A stretch of 64,000 nucleotides of DNA from Candidatus Aalborgicola danicus (GCA_016703945.1 JADJBC010000045.1:124001-188000); one strand, 5' to 3'; shown: positions 53,486 to 63,325, numbered from the stretch's first letter. A program made the numbers and translations. The notes: generated from the sequence alone by a model not told the origin.

Positions 53486-54108
53486 AGCGGCACCCCGACC
53501 ACATAAACCTGCAAGGTCATCTCGGGCTTTTGTTGGCTGGCCTTGAGCTGCAGCGCACCCCACCGTAGGCTGGGCAGTGCAGTCTCGAGCGTACTCACGT
53601 AACGCACCAGATCAGCGTAGGAACCAGACACACTCAATTCAAGACCACGGCGGGACAGCACCGGCTGGGTCCCAGAGGTTGTTGGCCCTGCGGGTGCCGC
53701 TGTTCCAACGGTTCGCGTGCTCAGCAGACTCAGGCCCTCCTGCCGACGCAGAAACTGCACCAAGGCCTGTTCGATGGCAGGGCCGCCCTCAGCCAACGGG
53801 GCCACCGCTTTGATTTCTGCGTTAACGCCATCCAACATCCGGTTTGTGGCCGCAATGTCGTCCCGCACCGTCTTGCTGGCATCCACGGGCTGAGCCACGG
53901 TTTTGAGTTCGTCGCGCAGGCGCTGCAATTCAGCCCCTTGGGCGGCCTGCCGAAGGGTGATTTGTTTGTGGGCCAACTGCGCCGGAGACAACCACACCGC
54001 ATCCGCAAGAGCCACACAGCAAATGATGATGGCAAGGAACAAAAAAACCCGTTCGCGCAATTGCATGGCGTCAATACGGACCGCGAGCTTTTGCCATTGT
54101 TGCTTCAT
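53482..54108 (-). CDS. mshJ: MSHA biogenesis protein MshJ (GspM/PilO type)
   Basis: A 208-residue protein. A transmembrane helix (residues 20-40) follows a short cytoplasmic part, then a coiled-coil (residues 45-90) and an alpha/beta periplasmic domain (SYADLVRYVSTLETALPSLR near residues 167-187). This is the GspM/PilO fold. Works with the PilM/PilN-like subunits in the inner-membrane platform. Overlaps mshK by four bases. Confidence 0.86.
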   Translation of the reverse strand: MKQQWQKLAVRIDAMQLRERVFLFLAIIICCVALADAVWLSPAQLAHKQITLRQAAQGAELQRLRDELKTVAQPVDASKTVRDDIAATNRMLDGVNAEIKAVAPLAEGGPAIEQALVQFLRRQEGLSLLSTRTVGTAAPAGPTTSGTQPVLSRRGLELSVSGSYADLVRYVSTLETALPSLRWGALQLKASQQKPEMTLQVYVVGVPL

Positions 54109-54755
54109 GGTTTGCCCCCCGCAGGTTGCGCCAACTTTGGCAATCTGGACGCTGGTGGCTCCACACTGACCAAGTGAAAGGACCAGGTCGAACGTCCCGG
54201 CGCACCTGTGGCGCTCTCCACTTTGACTGTGGCCAGCTTCAATCCCTGCATCAATGGACTTGCCGCCAGTTTGTCAACCCACTCATTCAATGCGGACGGC
54301 TCCAGCGTGAAACCAGCCACTTCAAACCGGGATCCATCCATCGACACGCTGGTGATCCAGACCGGTGCAGGAATGCTGCGCGCCACCCAGGTCAGACGAT
54401 CGGAGTGCCCCCAACCGGGGCGAAAAACGCCTTCAGCCAAGGCTTGCTTCAGCTTCTCTCGCTGGGCGAGCGTATTGCGCCGATCCTGGAGCATGGCCAG
54501 TAACGCGGGGTCCACCGGCGCGGCATTGGCACGGCTGCGCTGGATGGCAGCCTGCAGGGTCTCAACTTCGCGCTTCTGTGCCGCCAGCGACTGCTGAATG
54601 GTTTCAACGGCCTGGTTCAGGTTCCAGACCCACAGGCCACACAAAACACCACCCAACACCACAAAAACCCCCAAAGCAAACGCCATGGTGTGCGCCGAGA
54701 AGTAACGCTTTTGCGTCAGCAGTATCGGCGTGCACAGGTTGATTTGCTGGGGCAT
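54105..54755 (-). CDS. MSHA PilN-like subunit (MshI2)
   Basis: A 216-residue protein with the N-terminal motif MPQQINLCTPILLTQKRYFS (PilN-like) that binds the PilM homologue, a transmembrane helix (25-45), a coiled coil (50-110) and an alpha/beta domain (VTWITSVSMDGSRFEVAG-like). It overlaps mshJ by four bases and follows mshI after 24 bases. It is the periplasmic partner in the platform. Confidence 0.85.
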   Translation of the reverse strand: MPQQINLCTPILLTQKRYFSAHTMAFALGVFVVLGGVLCGLWVWNLNQAVETIQQSLAAQKREVETLQAAIQRSRANAAPVDPALLAMLQDRRNTLAQREKLKQALAEGVFRPGWGHSDRLTWVARSIPAPVWITSVSMDGSRFEVAGFTLEPSALNEWVDKLAASPLMQGLKLATVKVESATGAPGRSTWSFHLVSVEPPASRLPKLAQPAGGKP

Positions 54756-54779
54756 GGTGGGAGCGCGGTTTAACGACTT

Positions 54780-55838
54780 TTAGAGCTTGCGGGTTTCGCT
54801 GCGCAACAGCACACCAAGCAGGGGCAGGCAATAGATCTGGTCCGCCATCGGGACCGATTGCAGTCCAGGAAACTGGGCCTCCAGGTTGATTGCGGTGACC
54901 GCTTGGCCCAACTCACGACCCAGCCAACCGGCCATCTCAGCAGAGCGCTGCCCGGCGTACACACGCAGGCCGCTCAACGGCATGCTGGACCACGTGCGGT
55001 CCCACAAATCCAACGAACGTTGCACCTCCACCAAGAACCGCTGTACGCGCTCGGCATCGCCCATGTTGGCAGAGGAATTCACCGGGCCTGTGGCTCCCGT
55101 GTTGGCGTAGTCGGGCACATATTCACTCACGGGCGTGAAGGCATCGGGCGCAACGTCATCGGTGGTGTCCTGGATGTCACCCCACGCCATGGCCAGAAAT
55201 CCTTGCGGCAAATCCAGCCGCCGCGTGAAAAACAGCTCTTCATTGGCGCTGATCGTCAATACCGCCTGTGACTCATCTGAAATGAGCAGGGCTGCATCGG
55301 CTCGCTCCAGACGCCCGTCAACCTTGGCCAATGTGCTTTGCAGGTTGCGCTGGGCGGTTTCCTGAATGTCAATCACGGGAATCTTCCAGTTCAACGCATC
55401 ACCCAGGGCAATGACCTCTCGGACAATTTCATTCTTGGCCGCCACCACAAACAGGTGGTTGGAGCCTTTTTGCTGACCGTCACCCACTTGCATCACATCC
55501 AGGGTGATGTCGTCAATGTGTACATTGACCATTTCCCGGATCTGAAAACGGGCGGCGGCGCGCAACTCGTCGGGGACCACGGGGGGCGCATCAATCTGGA
55601 GCAGCTGGTACTGCTCCGGGCGCAGCATGACGTGCACCTCACCCCCTTTGAGGCCTAGCGTCTGCAGCCGCCGTACAAAGTCTTGCCAACTGTCTTGGCC
55701 TTGTCGCTCGACACCCATTTGTTGAACTTCGAACTGACCTTTTGCAGCAGGGCGCGCCCGGACGTATGCACAGACACCCACCGACCAGGACACAACCAGC
55801 TGGTCCTGTGAAGACTTTCGTTTCCAGGGCAAGCGCAT
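54780..55838 (-). CDS. mshI: MSHA biogenesis protein MshI (PilM-like)
   Basis: A 352-residue cytoplasmic actin-like protein. The N-terminus begins MRLPWKRKSSQDQLVVSWSV. Other features are RPEQYQLLQIDAPPVVPDEL, NEELFFTRRLDLPQG and a C-terminal segment with LQSVPMADQIYCLPLLGVLL. The domain pattern follows PilM/MshI. It opens the mshI-I2-J-K-L-M-N run; an intergenic copy of the dispersed repeat (F) lies upstream. Confidence 0.88.
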   Translation of the reverse strand: MRLPWKRKSSQDQLVVSWSVGVCAYVRARPAAKGQFEVQQMGVERQGQDSWQDFVRRLQTLGLKGGEVHVMLRPEQYQLLQIDAPPVVPDELRAAARFQIREMVNVHIDDITLDVMQVGDGQQKGSNHLFVVAAKNEIVREVIALGDALNWKIPVIDIQETAQRNLQSTLAKVDGRLERADAALLISDESQAVLTISANEELFFTRRLDLPQGFLAMAWGDIQDTTDDVAPDAFTPVSEYVPDYANTGATGPVNSSANMGDAERVQRFLVEVQRSLDLWDRTWSSMPLSGLRVYAGQRSAEMAGWLGRELGQAVTAINLEAQFPGLQSVPMADQIYCLPLLGVLLRSETRKL

Positions 55839-55925
55839 GTTCAGGTGCGCGCTCGCAGGAATGGTCGATCGGTCAAAAGCCTGATTTCTAGCATGGGTGG
55901 AAGCACAATTGAAGGGCTTGCTCTC

Positions 55926-55978
55926 ATTTTAATAGCTGCAACCGGGATCATGTCACCGATTGAAGGGCTTTTGATGCC
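55926..55978 (+). repeat. Dispersed ATAGCT repeat, copy F (divergent)
   Basis: A diverged copy between mshQ and mshI. It reads ATTTTAATAGCTGCAACCGG, then CACCGATTGAAGGGCT, retaining the first block but a weaker second. It sits 70-120 bases before the mshI start. Confidence 0.45.
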
Positions 55979-56005
55979 TGGCCGGTGTTTCGATGCCAAT
56001 TGAGG

Positions 56006-59000
56006 TCAATAGTTCTCGCGGCGGTAGATGAGGGGGCTTCGAAAGGCGCCAAAGGTGGCCCGGGAGACCGGGTTGCCAACCGCGCCGGTCCAGTTGTGTC
56101 GCAACCACGGTGTGTTGGCAGTCGTGGCAGGTCCGGTAAAGCCGGTACCCGCATTGACCGTGGTGGTACAGGTGTTGCCAGCGGCAGTCGCGCCCAAATT
56201 CAGTGCCAGAACCGCCCAGCCTGCATTGGCTGCCCCCGGCGCGGACAACCTTACCGTGTAATTGGGAGCGGTGCCGGTGACCGTTGCGATGGACTCGCAC
56301 TGGAACAAACCGTTGGGTCTGGCCACGGTACCCGCCGGGAAGGTCCAGGCAAACTGGTCCGCGGCAATGGTGGTGCAGAAATCGAGGGTGTTTTGCCGCC
56401 AACCGTTGTTCCAGAACTGGATCGCTAAGGGAATGGGCAAACCCAGCAATTCAGACCCATAGGCGTTTTGCAACTGTAAGCGCCCACTGCGAATGTTGGT
56501 GGTGCCCTCGGTAAAGGTAGCGGAAGTTACCGCGTCCGTGTCCAATGCTCTGAGGGTCAACGCCAGCGGTGCGGTCGTGGCGGGTGGGGGGAACGTATAC
56601 GTCACACCATTGGCAGTGCCGACCCCGCTGGCAAAACCTGCCGCAGCCAGCGTGTTGCCCGTCATATTCGTCGCATCACCGGCATTGGACAGGGTAGTCG
56701 CTTTGGCAAAAAAATTGCCCGCGTAGTTCTGCGTCGCGTTGCCTGCCAAGTTACGAGCCGTCACGCCCACACTGAACGGCTGCGCAGAGTAGGTGAAGGC
56801 GCCTGCAACACACCCCTGAGTCACCGCCGTATCAAAATGGTGCGGAATAAAGCGGCCCAAGGACACGGCCCCTTTGTTGCCAATGCTGCATCCATATTTA
56901 CCACTTGCCACGACGTCAGACAAGTTGGCATTGCCAGCCGTGTTGGTAATGCAATCGCCCACAACACTGTCTACGGCTGTGAAGGTGTCGTCCCTGTAAG
57001 CTCCAGGCGCCAAATAGAGGTAACCCACCTCACTGTAAGTGGCATTGACGGCGGCGGCGTTACCCACCAAAGTGGCCGGACTCAACGTGCCAACCACGCC
57101 ACCGGATGCCTGAGTGCTGTCTTGCGCCGTCGTCTGGGCGGTCAGCTTGGTAGCATCAAGCGCTAACGTGCCGGCATAGCCGCTGCCAACACTGGTTGTG
57201 GCCTGCAATGAGAAATTGGCCCCTGCCTTGATGACTGGCGCAGCGGTGGATGACGGCGCGGCGGCCGTGGCCGACGTCGCAAAGCTCACTGCCGATGGTC
57301 GAACGGCGAAATTGTCGGTCGAGCATGCCGGAGTGCCCGCGCCAACGACCATGCGAACCCGCACATTCTGGGCCGCCCCTGCATACGTAAATGTCGCAGG
57401 CTTTCGACCCGCGTTGGCGGCCAGGAAAGTGAGGCTTTGCGCCGCCGTCAATCCCGCGCCGGTGGGGCAACTCGATGCGGTGGCGTCCACCAGATCCGCG
57501 TTCACGGTTCCGGTGTATCCGGTGTTGATGACCGAAGCACTGCTCAGCGCCAACACATCCACATTAAACGCCGTGCCTTCGAGCTTGGTATACAGCCGGG
57601 TCTGGGGCGCAGCAGCGGGCTCTACCGCGTCAAAACTGCACGACGCATTGGCGAAGTTAAAGGTGCAGGTCTCGGTCGCGCCGTTGAAACACCGCGTAGC
57701 GCTCGCAGCCAGGGGCGAAGAACTGGTGGTGCCCAGGGTGACATTTCCCGAACTGCCCCTGCTGAGTTGGCGGCTGCCCACGCCGCCTGAAAACGAGAAT
57801 GTATCGCCACCCACCCATCCGGTAGGGGACAGCCCAACCGTCACTGCACCGGGATACAGCGTCGAACAGCTTGCGTTCAAACACGCTTTGACCGTTATGG
57901 TTTCGGCGGTACAAACCGAGCCAGAACCATCGTGCTCGATCCGGATATGGTCATAACTGCCAGTGCACGAGCGCCCCAGGGTCATATTGGCCTGCACTTC
58001 TGAAACGCTCAGCTCGGTGTTGTAGAGCTTGACCTCGTCGATCATCCCCCGAAAATTGCGGCCAGGAATCAAGGCACACGACCCCGTAGCAACATCGCCT
58101 CCAACATAGAAATTGCAGGCGTTTGCTGTCAGGGTTCCGGTCCAGTTATTGGTGTTGGTGTCCTGCACCCCGTTGATGTAAATGCGTTGACGGCCGGTGG
58201 CCGAGTTGAAGGTAATGGCAATGTGGGTCCATTGGTTGAGTGCTACGGTGGCTGCCGATGTCAGTGTCGGCCCGCCCCACCACCAATACAGTCTGCCCGC
58301 AGTATCGAGGTGAAACTCGTAATTTACGTCGTTGGACAAAATGGAATACAGGTCACCGGTCGGGTACGCTGTGGGGTAGATCCAGGCCGATGCCGAGAGT
58401 GTTTGTGTGTAGTCGAACAAGGGACTGTCTGCCACCTGCACCACCGCCCGACCGTCAAACTGACCCGCGTTGCAGAAGCCTCCAATCACAGAGGGGTGCT
58501 GTGACGCAATGGTCGGACTGGGTGCCACCGCATTGGTAGTGGTAGGTGCTGTGGTGGTGAAGCGAGTGCCATGCAAGCCGGTACTGCCACTGTCAATCAC
58601 TTCACCCGTGGTGCCAGCCCAGGACCCTGCCGTCTCATCCATGCGGAAATGGGTTACGGCACCAGCCACCACCAATACCGATGCACTGGACGAAACGATG
58701 CCGGTTGACGTCACGGTGTTGGCCAAGACACCCGCCTGCGTTAGTGTCACCGCAAGCGTTAGTGTTGCGCTGCCACCTGCGGGTACCGACGGTATGGACC
58801 AGGTCAACGCCTGCCCTGGTTGCCCAGCCAGGGTTCCAAGTGTGGCGGAGTGGGCCGCATAACCCATGCCCGTGGGCAGGGTATCGTTGACCACCACACT
58901 GGTCAAGGCCGCGGCTGTGGGGTTGTTGAGTACGATAGTAAAGGTGACGACGTCATTGACAACCGCCGACGCGGAGCTGACGGTTTTGGTCAACGTGGGC

Positions 59001-60715
59001 ACAGGCGGCGCTGACGTTGTAAAGGTGCCGTCCAAACCATTGGTGGTGCCCGCACTGTTGACGCCTTTCACGCGAAAATGGTACAGGGTGCTGGCAGTCA
59101 GGCCGGTCAACGCCACAGATACCGCGCTGGAGGCGCCCGCAGCGACGGAACCTGGTGTTGCGACGACATTGGTTCCATACGCAACCGTCAGCCCGTAGTC
59201 GAACGTGACAGCAGTCGTCGCGCCATTGCCAGTTACCGTGCCATTCAGCGTGGCCGTGGTGTCGGTCACGGAAGAAGCGGCACCGGTAACAGCTGTCGGC
59301 GCACAAGCCGGTGTGGTGAAGGTGCCATCACTGCCATTGGCCGTTCCGGCGCTATTGGTACCGTTTACGCGGAAGTGGTAGGTGGCACCACATGTCAGCC
59401 CGGTGACTGCTGCCGAAACTGCGGTACTGACAGCGTTGGCGGCCAGAGGGCTTGCTGATGCGGTGGCAGTACTGCCGTAAGCGACCGTGAGGCCGTAATC
59501 AAAGGTCACCGCCGTACTGGCGCCGTTGCTGCTGACCGTCCCATTGATCGTGGCAGTGGTGCCGGTGACTGCCGACGCAGCCACTGTAACCACGCTTGGC
59601 ACACACGCCGTGGTGGTGAACGTCAAGTTACCCCCATTGACCGTTCCGCTGGTATTGACCCCTTTGGCACGGAAGTGGTACGTTGTATTGCAGGCCAAAC
59701 CGGTCAACGCAGCGGAGACTGCATTGGTCGCATTGGCGGCAACCGGGCTGGGCGTTGCGGCGGCGCTGCTGCCATAGGCAACGGTCAGACCGTAGTCAAA
59801 AGTCACCGTCGTGCTGGCATTGGAGTCACTGGTGACGCTGCCATTCATGGTGGCACCGGTCGCCGCGATGCCACTCGCCGCAGCGGTGGATACCGTCGGC
59901 AGCCCGATGAAATTCAAGACCACAGAACCTGCCGCACCGGCCCCGCCAGTGCGATTGGGACCTTCGCCCGACCCTCCGCCGCCGCCGCCGCGACCTGAAG
60001 CTGGAGCAAATCCGTTGATGCCAGTGCCTCCACCGTTGCCGCCGATGCCCCCGCCGGTGGGCGGAGCTGCTGCGGTCACGGTAGACCAACTATTTGGACC
60101 GGCTGTGCCATTGGCTGCTTTCCCCGCTGACGAGCCGCCAGGGCCCACCCTTGTCCTGTATTGTTGTCCAAAGCCCGGCCCCCATGGCCGCCAGAAAATT
60201 TAATCGTTCCCAACCCCGCCGCTGCCGCCCCACCCAGGCCTCCGGGCGAAAGGTGTGCCAGTGGAAGGCGCGCCGCCAACGCCGCCCTTTGCCATGACCG
60301 TTGTGGCATTGATAAAGAAGGAGTCTCCGCCCGTACCTCCGGTGCCATTGGTGACGCTGGCCCCACCTCCGCCCACGCTCACCGCATAGGTGTTGCCGGG
60401 CGTGACCGCAATAATGGACCTGGAATAGCCGCCGCCGCCGCCGCCGCCGCCGCCATCGCGGTTCGGGTTCTGCCCGCCCCCGGCGCCCCCACCGCCCCAC
60501 ACTTCAACGGTGACCGAGGTGACGCCGGCCGGGGCCGTCCACGAGCCCGAACTATTGAACGTGACCGTGCCAGCCTGCGCGAGCGAAATCACTGCCAAGC
60601 ATGAGAAGGCACACAGGGTTCGCAACAGCACGATTACCCGCTGACAACAGGACATGGCCTGTCGGCAAACCGGGCGCAGTGTGCGGTTCAGACGTTTACC
60701 AAAGAATGTAGGCAT
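56006..60715 (-). CDS. mshQ: MSHA biogenesis protein MshQ, very large adhesin-like, two compensating frameshifts
   Basis: About 1,569 residues from MPTFFGKRLNRTLRP (60715). N-terminal signal region, then a glycine-rich domain (TFNSSGSWTAPAGVTSVTVE followed by a Gly-rich run). Three tandem Ig-like units (about 99 residues each) follow, then a DUF11-like unit (TLTKTVSSASAVVNDV), a LamG/concanavalin-like domain (THFRMDETAGS to GMIDEVKLYN) and a DUF6701 C-terminus. In the Gly-rich part, a stop (60200) appears after a shift near 60244, and a second shift near 60160 returns to the first frame; the true protein is thus probably continuous. Confidence 0.88.
59003..59899 (-). repeat. Three tandem repeats of about 297 bp in mshQ
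   Basis: Three units of about 99 codons encode the same Ig-like pattern: VTFDYGLTVAYGS, an SAV(S)xALTGLxxxTxYHFR turn and TSG/TSAGTxNGxxxTFTT. The units are conserved at both protein and DNA levels, so copy number could change by recombination. Confidence 0.85.
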
Positions 60716-60840
60716 GGCAATTTCCAATCGGCGGCTCCAGGCAAAAATCTCCGCCTTCGAATCGTAACGGTACGGCCTATGCACAGCCGTTGCAACTTTG
60801 ATCCAGACAGCAGAACAGCACTCGTACCCAATCTGCTATG

Positions 60841-60890
60841 AACTTGATAGCTGCCTACGCTTGTAATTCGTGGGCTGGAGGCACATTTCA
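60841..60890 (+). repeat. Dispersed ATAGCT repeat, copy G
   Basis: Intergenic copy between mshP (stop 60914) and mshQ. It reads AACTTGATAGCTGCCTACGC, then ATTCGTGGGCTGGAGGC. Well preserved. Confidence 0.72.
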
Positions 60891-60913
60891 CTATCAACAT
60901 GTACGCCATCGGA

Positions 60914-61312
60914 TTAACGCTCGACCGAGGCCGACACGCTGCGCTCAACATAGTCCACTGCGCCGAACGTTCCCGACGACGCGACCGCCGTGATCTGAAA
61001 AATCGTCACGGTTGCAGCGCCTTCGGTAAATGCCGGCAGGGCCGAACACGTGATGGTGACAGTAAATGCTTCAATCACCATGGTGGTTGAAGCCGCCGCA
61101 CACGCGCTCGTTGCAAAAACTCCGGCCACGCCCCACTCCAGGCCTGCACGCGCCGCCCAGTAGGCGCGGGAGCCCTGCACGTCCCGCGCGGTGTTGAGGT
61201 GCTGGGTGTTGGAAAAACTGACCATAAATGCCCCGAACGCGGCCAACACCAACACCAAGAAAATGGCGGCAATGGCGGCAAAACCGTGTTGTGCAAGATG
61301 GGTAGGCTTCAT
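60914..61312 (-). CDS. mshP: MSHA pseudopilin-like protein MshP
   Basis: A 132-residue protein. The N-terminus MKPTHLAQHGFAAIAAIFLV has a pilin-like hydrophobic helix after a Gly-Phe pair but lacks a conventional Glu at position five. The periplasmic part includes SRAYWAARAGLEWGVAGVFA, the pattern of MshP/PilX-like minor subunits. It overlaps mshO by four bases. Probably an assembly-priming minor pseudopilin. Confidence 0.86.
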   Translation of the reverse strand: MKPTHLAQHGFAAIAAIFLVLVLAAFGAFMVSFSNTQHLNTARDVQGSRAYWAARAGLEWGVAGVFATSACAAASTTMVIEAFTVTITCSALPAFTEGAATVTIFQITAVASSGTFGAVDYVERSVSASVER

Positions 61313-62193
61313 GGCGTGTTGTTCACGTGCACTTCGTGGTAGATGCTGACCGTTTCACCCGCGACGCCATCCGCACTCCTCAATGTCAGCTCCAACTGGA
61401 CGACCGCATTGCGGATGTCGACTGCGTTGTAGGTGAAATTGCAGCTCTCGACGGACGCAATGACTGGCGTTGTCGCCCCCGGCACCGGGCAAGACGTGCC
61501 GAGCAAGTAATTGCTGTTGCGGAACAGTTGGTTGTTACTGCACACGTAAGAAACCACGGTTTCATCGCCGGGAATGACATGGAAGCGTCGGGTCCCGGAT
61601 TCGAGTGGAAAGGCGGCTGCGGCGGTGATGCTCAGTTGCGTTTCATCGGCGTTGAACGGACTGGGGATGACTGCTGCGTTCACCACAGCCGTGTTGTTGC
61701 GAGCGTAGGCATCGGAGCCTGTGATGCCCAGGTTGTAAACAGCAATGATGTCGGTCTGGCGGATCTGTTGGTCGAGCGGCAAATCGGCATTGCGGCCCAG
61801 CATATTGAACATGGTGTCAGCCGCATCAAATCGCAAAGCGGTGTTGTCCCCTGAAACAATGTCTTCGTTACGGTAGCGTCCACCGGTACGCGTCGGAATG
61901 AACTCGATGCACTGGTTGTCTGCTACCCCGGCCGGCAGGGACTGACGCAAGCTGTTGGGCAGCGCCTTGCGAATATCACGCGACATGCGCCGCACCGTGG
62001 TGTCCGCCGCGTCCGCCAGGCCGACCCGCCGGGCAGTGGCAAAGTAGGCGTCGATCGGGCTGCGCATGAATACGGCGACCACTCCACCAATCACGCCCAT
62101 GATGACAATCACCAAGATCAGCTCGACCAGGGTGAACCCGCGTTGACCAACCGCCTGGTGCATGGCCATGCTTGGTTGGGTGTTTATGGACAT
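61309..62193 (-). CDS. mshO: MSHA minor pilin MshO
   Basis: A 294-residue minor pilin with the type III N-terminal motif QRGFTLVELILVIVIMG near residue 17. The globular part includes DAADTTVRRMSRDIRKALPN, the family pattern. It overlaps mshD by ten bases and mshP by four. The leader (18 residues) is long for a prepilin but has a Gly-Phe processing site. Confidence 0.92.
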   Translation of the reverse strand: MSINTQPSMAMHQAVGQRGFTLVELILVIVIMGVIGGVVAVFMRSPIDAYFATARRVGLADAADTTVRRMSRDIRKALPNSLRQSLPAGVADNQCIEFIPTRTGGRYRNEDIVSGDNTALRFDAADTMFNMLGRNADLPLDQQIRQTDIIAVYNLGITGSDAYARNNTAVVNAAVIPSPFNADETQLSITAAAAFPLESGTRRFHVIPGDETVVSYVCSNNQLFRNSNYLLGTSCPVPGATTPVIASVESCNFTYNAVDIRNAVVQLELTLRSADGVAGETVSIYHEVHVNNTP

Positions 62194-62678
62194 GAGTTCA
62201 AGCCGGTTGCCGGATCGGTCTCACCATAACAGGTGCGGTAGCTGGTGATGGCCACAGATTCTGGCGGATTGCCCGGGTAGTTCACCGTTACGGTTACGCG
62301 CAATGCCGGACGGGGAACACTGCCGACCACGGTGGTGTCGTTGGCAACACGGATGTCGACTGCATAGGCTGCCAATGCAGCGGGGACACCCAACGTGGCA
62401 TTGTTTTGCCCATCGTAGTCGGACACATTGTCCCAGTCGGCATGCGCGCCCTCTTTGATATTGGGCAAACCGTCGGGATCGTTGAAGTTCTGGAGCATGA
62501 TTTCTTCCAGGATCGAGTCGGCCAGCGACATGGCCTGTTTGCGCAGCATCGGGTCGGCACTGGATCGCACAACATTGGTGGAAACTGCCAAAATACCGGC
62601 CAGTCCGGCACCCACCACCACAATAAAGATGATGATTTCGATCAGGGTGAATCCACGGTTTTGCCGTCTGGACATCAT
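62184..62678 (-). CDS. mshD: MSHA minor pilin MshD
   Basis: A 164-residue pilin with NRGFTLIEIIIFIVVVGAGL near residue 6. The pattern MLRKQAMSLADSILEEIMLQ is typical of MshD/PilV-like minor pilins. The start at 62678 lies in an ATGA overlap with mshC. A second Met one codon later is possible. Confidence 0.92.
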   Translation of the reverse strand: MMSRRQNRGFTLIEIIIFIVVVGAGLAGILAVSTNVVRSSADPMLRKQAMSLADSILEEIMLQNFNDPDGLPNIKEGAHADWDNVSDYDGQNNATLGVPAALAAYAVDIRVANDTTVVGSVPRPALRVTVTVNYPGNPPESVAITSYRTCYGETDPATGLNSCP

Positions 62679-63226
62679 TGGTTTTCGTGGATGTAACCGG
62701 TCGCGGCTTCCACTGTGATGGTTCGTCCGGAGTCGGTCACCGCAAAAGTCTGCGTCGCAACTGCTGCGCCGGTGTCCGTGATGGGCTGGCCCAATCCGTC
62801 AAAATTGAAATTGGTGGGCACGGCAGCAAACGCGGCGTCCCTCTGGGCGGTCAAGCTGACTGTGGCGCCTGTGGTTCCCTTGGGGCCAGCCAGGGTGGTC
62901 CCGGGGGTGGTGCAGTTAAAGGTCGCGGCGTCCAGTGCAATGGCCAGCGTCACCGTGGTGGACGTGAAAGTCACACAGACAGTGCGCCGCTGGGCAATCG
63001 CCGTTTTTTGGGCAAACCGCAGATGGCCCAGTGTCTCGTCGTGGAAGCCCCGGGCGTAAACGGCCTTGGTATCGAACATCCGTGGCAATGCGTACACCGA
63101 CAGAACGCCCAGAATCACAAGCACCAAGATCAGTTCCACCAGCGTAAAGCCGCGCTGACCCCCGCCGCTACAACGCGTTGGGCGCAAGCCAAAAAAGAGT
63201 GCGTGAGTAGGCGGCATGGTGTTCAA
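62675..63226 (-). CDS. mshC: MSHA minor pilin MshC
   Basis: A 183-residue pilin with QRGFTLVELILVLVILGVLS near residue 24 and the family pattern RFAQKTAIAQRRTVCVTFTS. The leader is 25 residues, with Gly-Phe processing. It is the first gene of the visible cluster; a sigma-70-type promoter lies upstream. In other genomes mshA/mshB (major pilins) lie upstream of mshC but are absent here. Confidence 0.92.
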   Translation of the reverse strand: MNTMPPTHALFFGLRPTRCSGGGQRGFTLVELILVLVILGVLSVYALPRMFDTKAVYARGFHDETLGHLRFAQKTAIAQRRTVCVTFTSTTVTLAIALDAATFNCTTPGTTLAGPKGTTGATVSLTAQRDAAFAAVPTNFNFDGLGQPITDTGAAVATQTFAVTDSGRTITVEAATGYIHENQ

Positions 63227-63240
63227 TCGAACATGCTAGC

Positions 63241-63290
63241 ATTTTCATAGCTACTTTGGCAGTGTTTACGTGGGCTCATCAATGTTTTGA
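63241..63290 (+). repeat. Dispersed ATAGCT repeat, copy H
   Basis: Copy in the 5' untranslated region of the msh cluster, between the predicted promoter (63298-63325) and the mshC start. It reads ATTTTCATAGCTACTTTGGC, then TTTACGTGGGCTCATC; the right block is partly diverged. It would be transcribed as a complement in the msh leader. Confidence 0.65.
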
Positions 63291-63297
63291 GTTGCAC

Positions 63298-63325
63298 ATT
63301 ATAAAAACCGGATGACCTATCACAA
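63298..63325 (-). promoter_or_regulatory. Predicted sigma-70 promoter of the msh cluster
   Basis: Leftward reading gives TTGTGA (63320-63325), 16 bases, then TATAAT (63298-63303), a perfect -10. The predicted start is about 65 bases upstream of mshC, so the leader contains repeat copy H. Confidence 0.6.

Noticed and set aside
59003..59899. A CRISPR-like array in the repeated part of mshQ
   Set aside because: The units are about 297 bp, in frame and coding for Ig-like domains; they lack short repeats with unique spacers.
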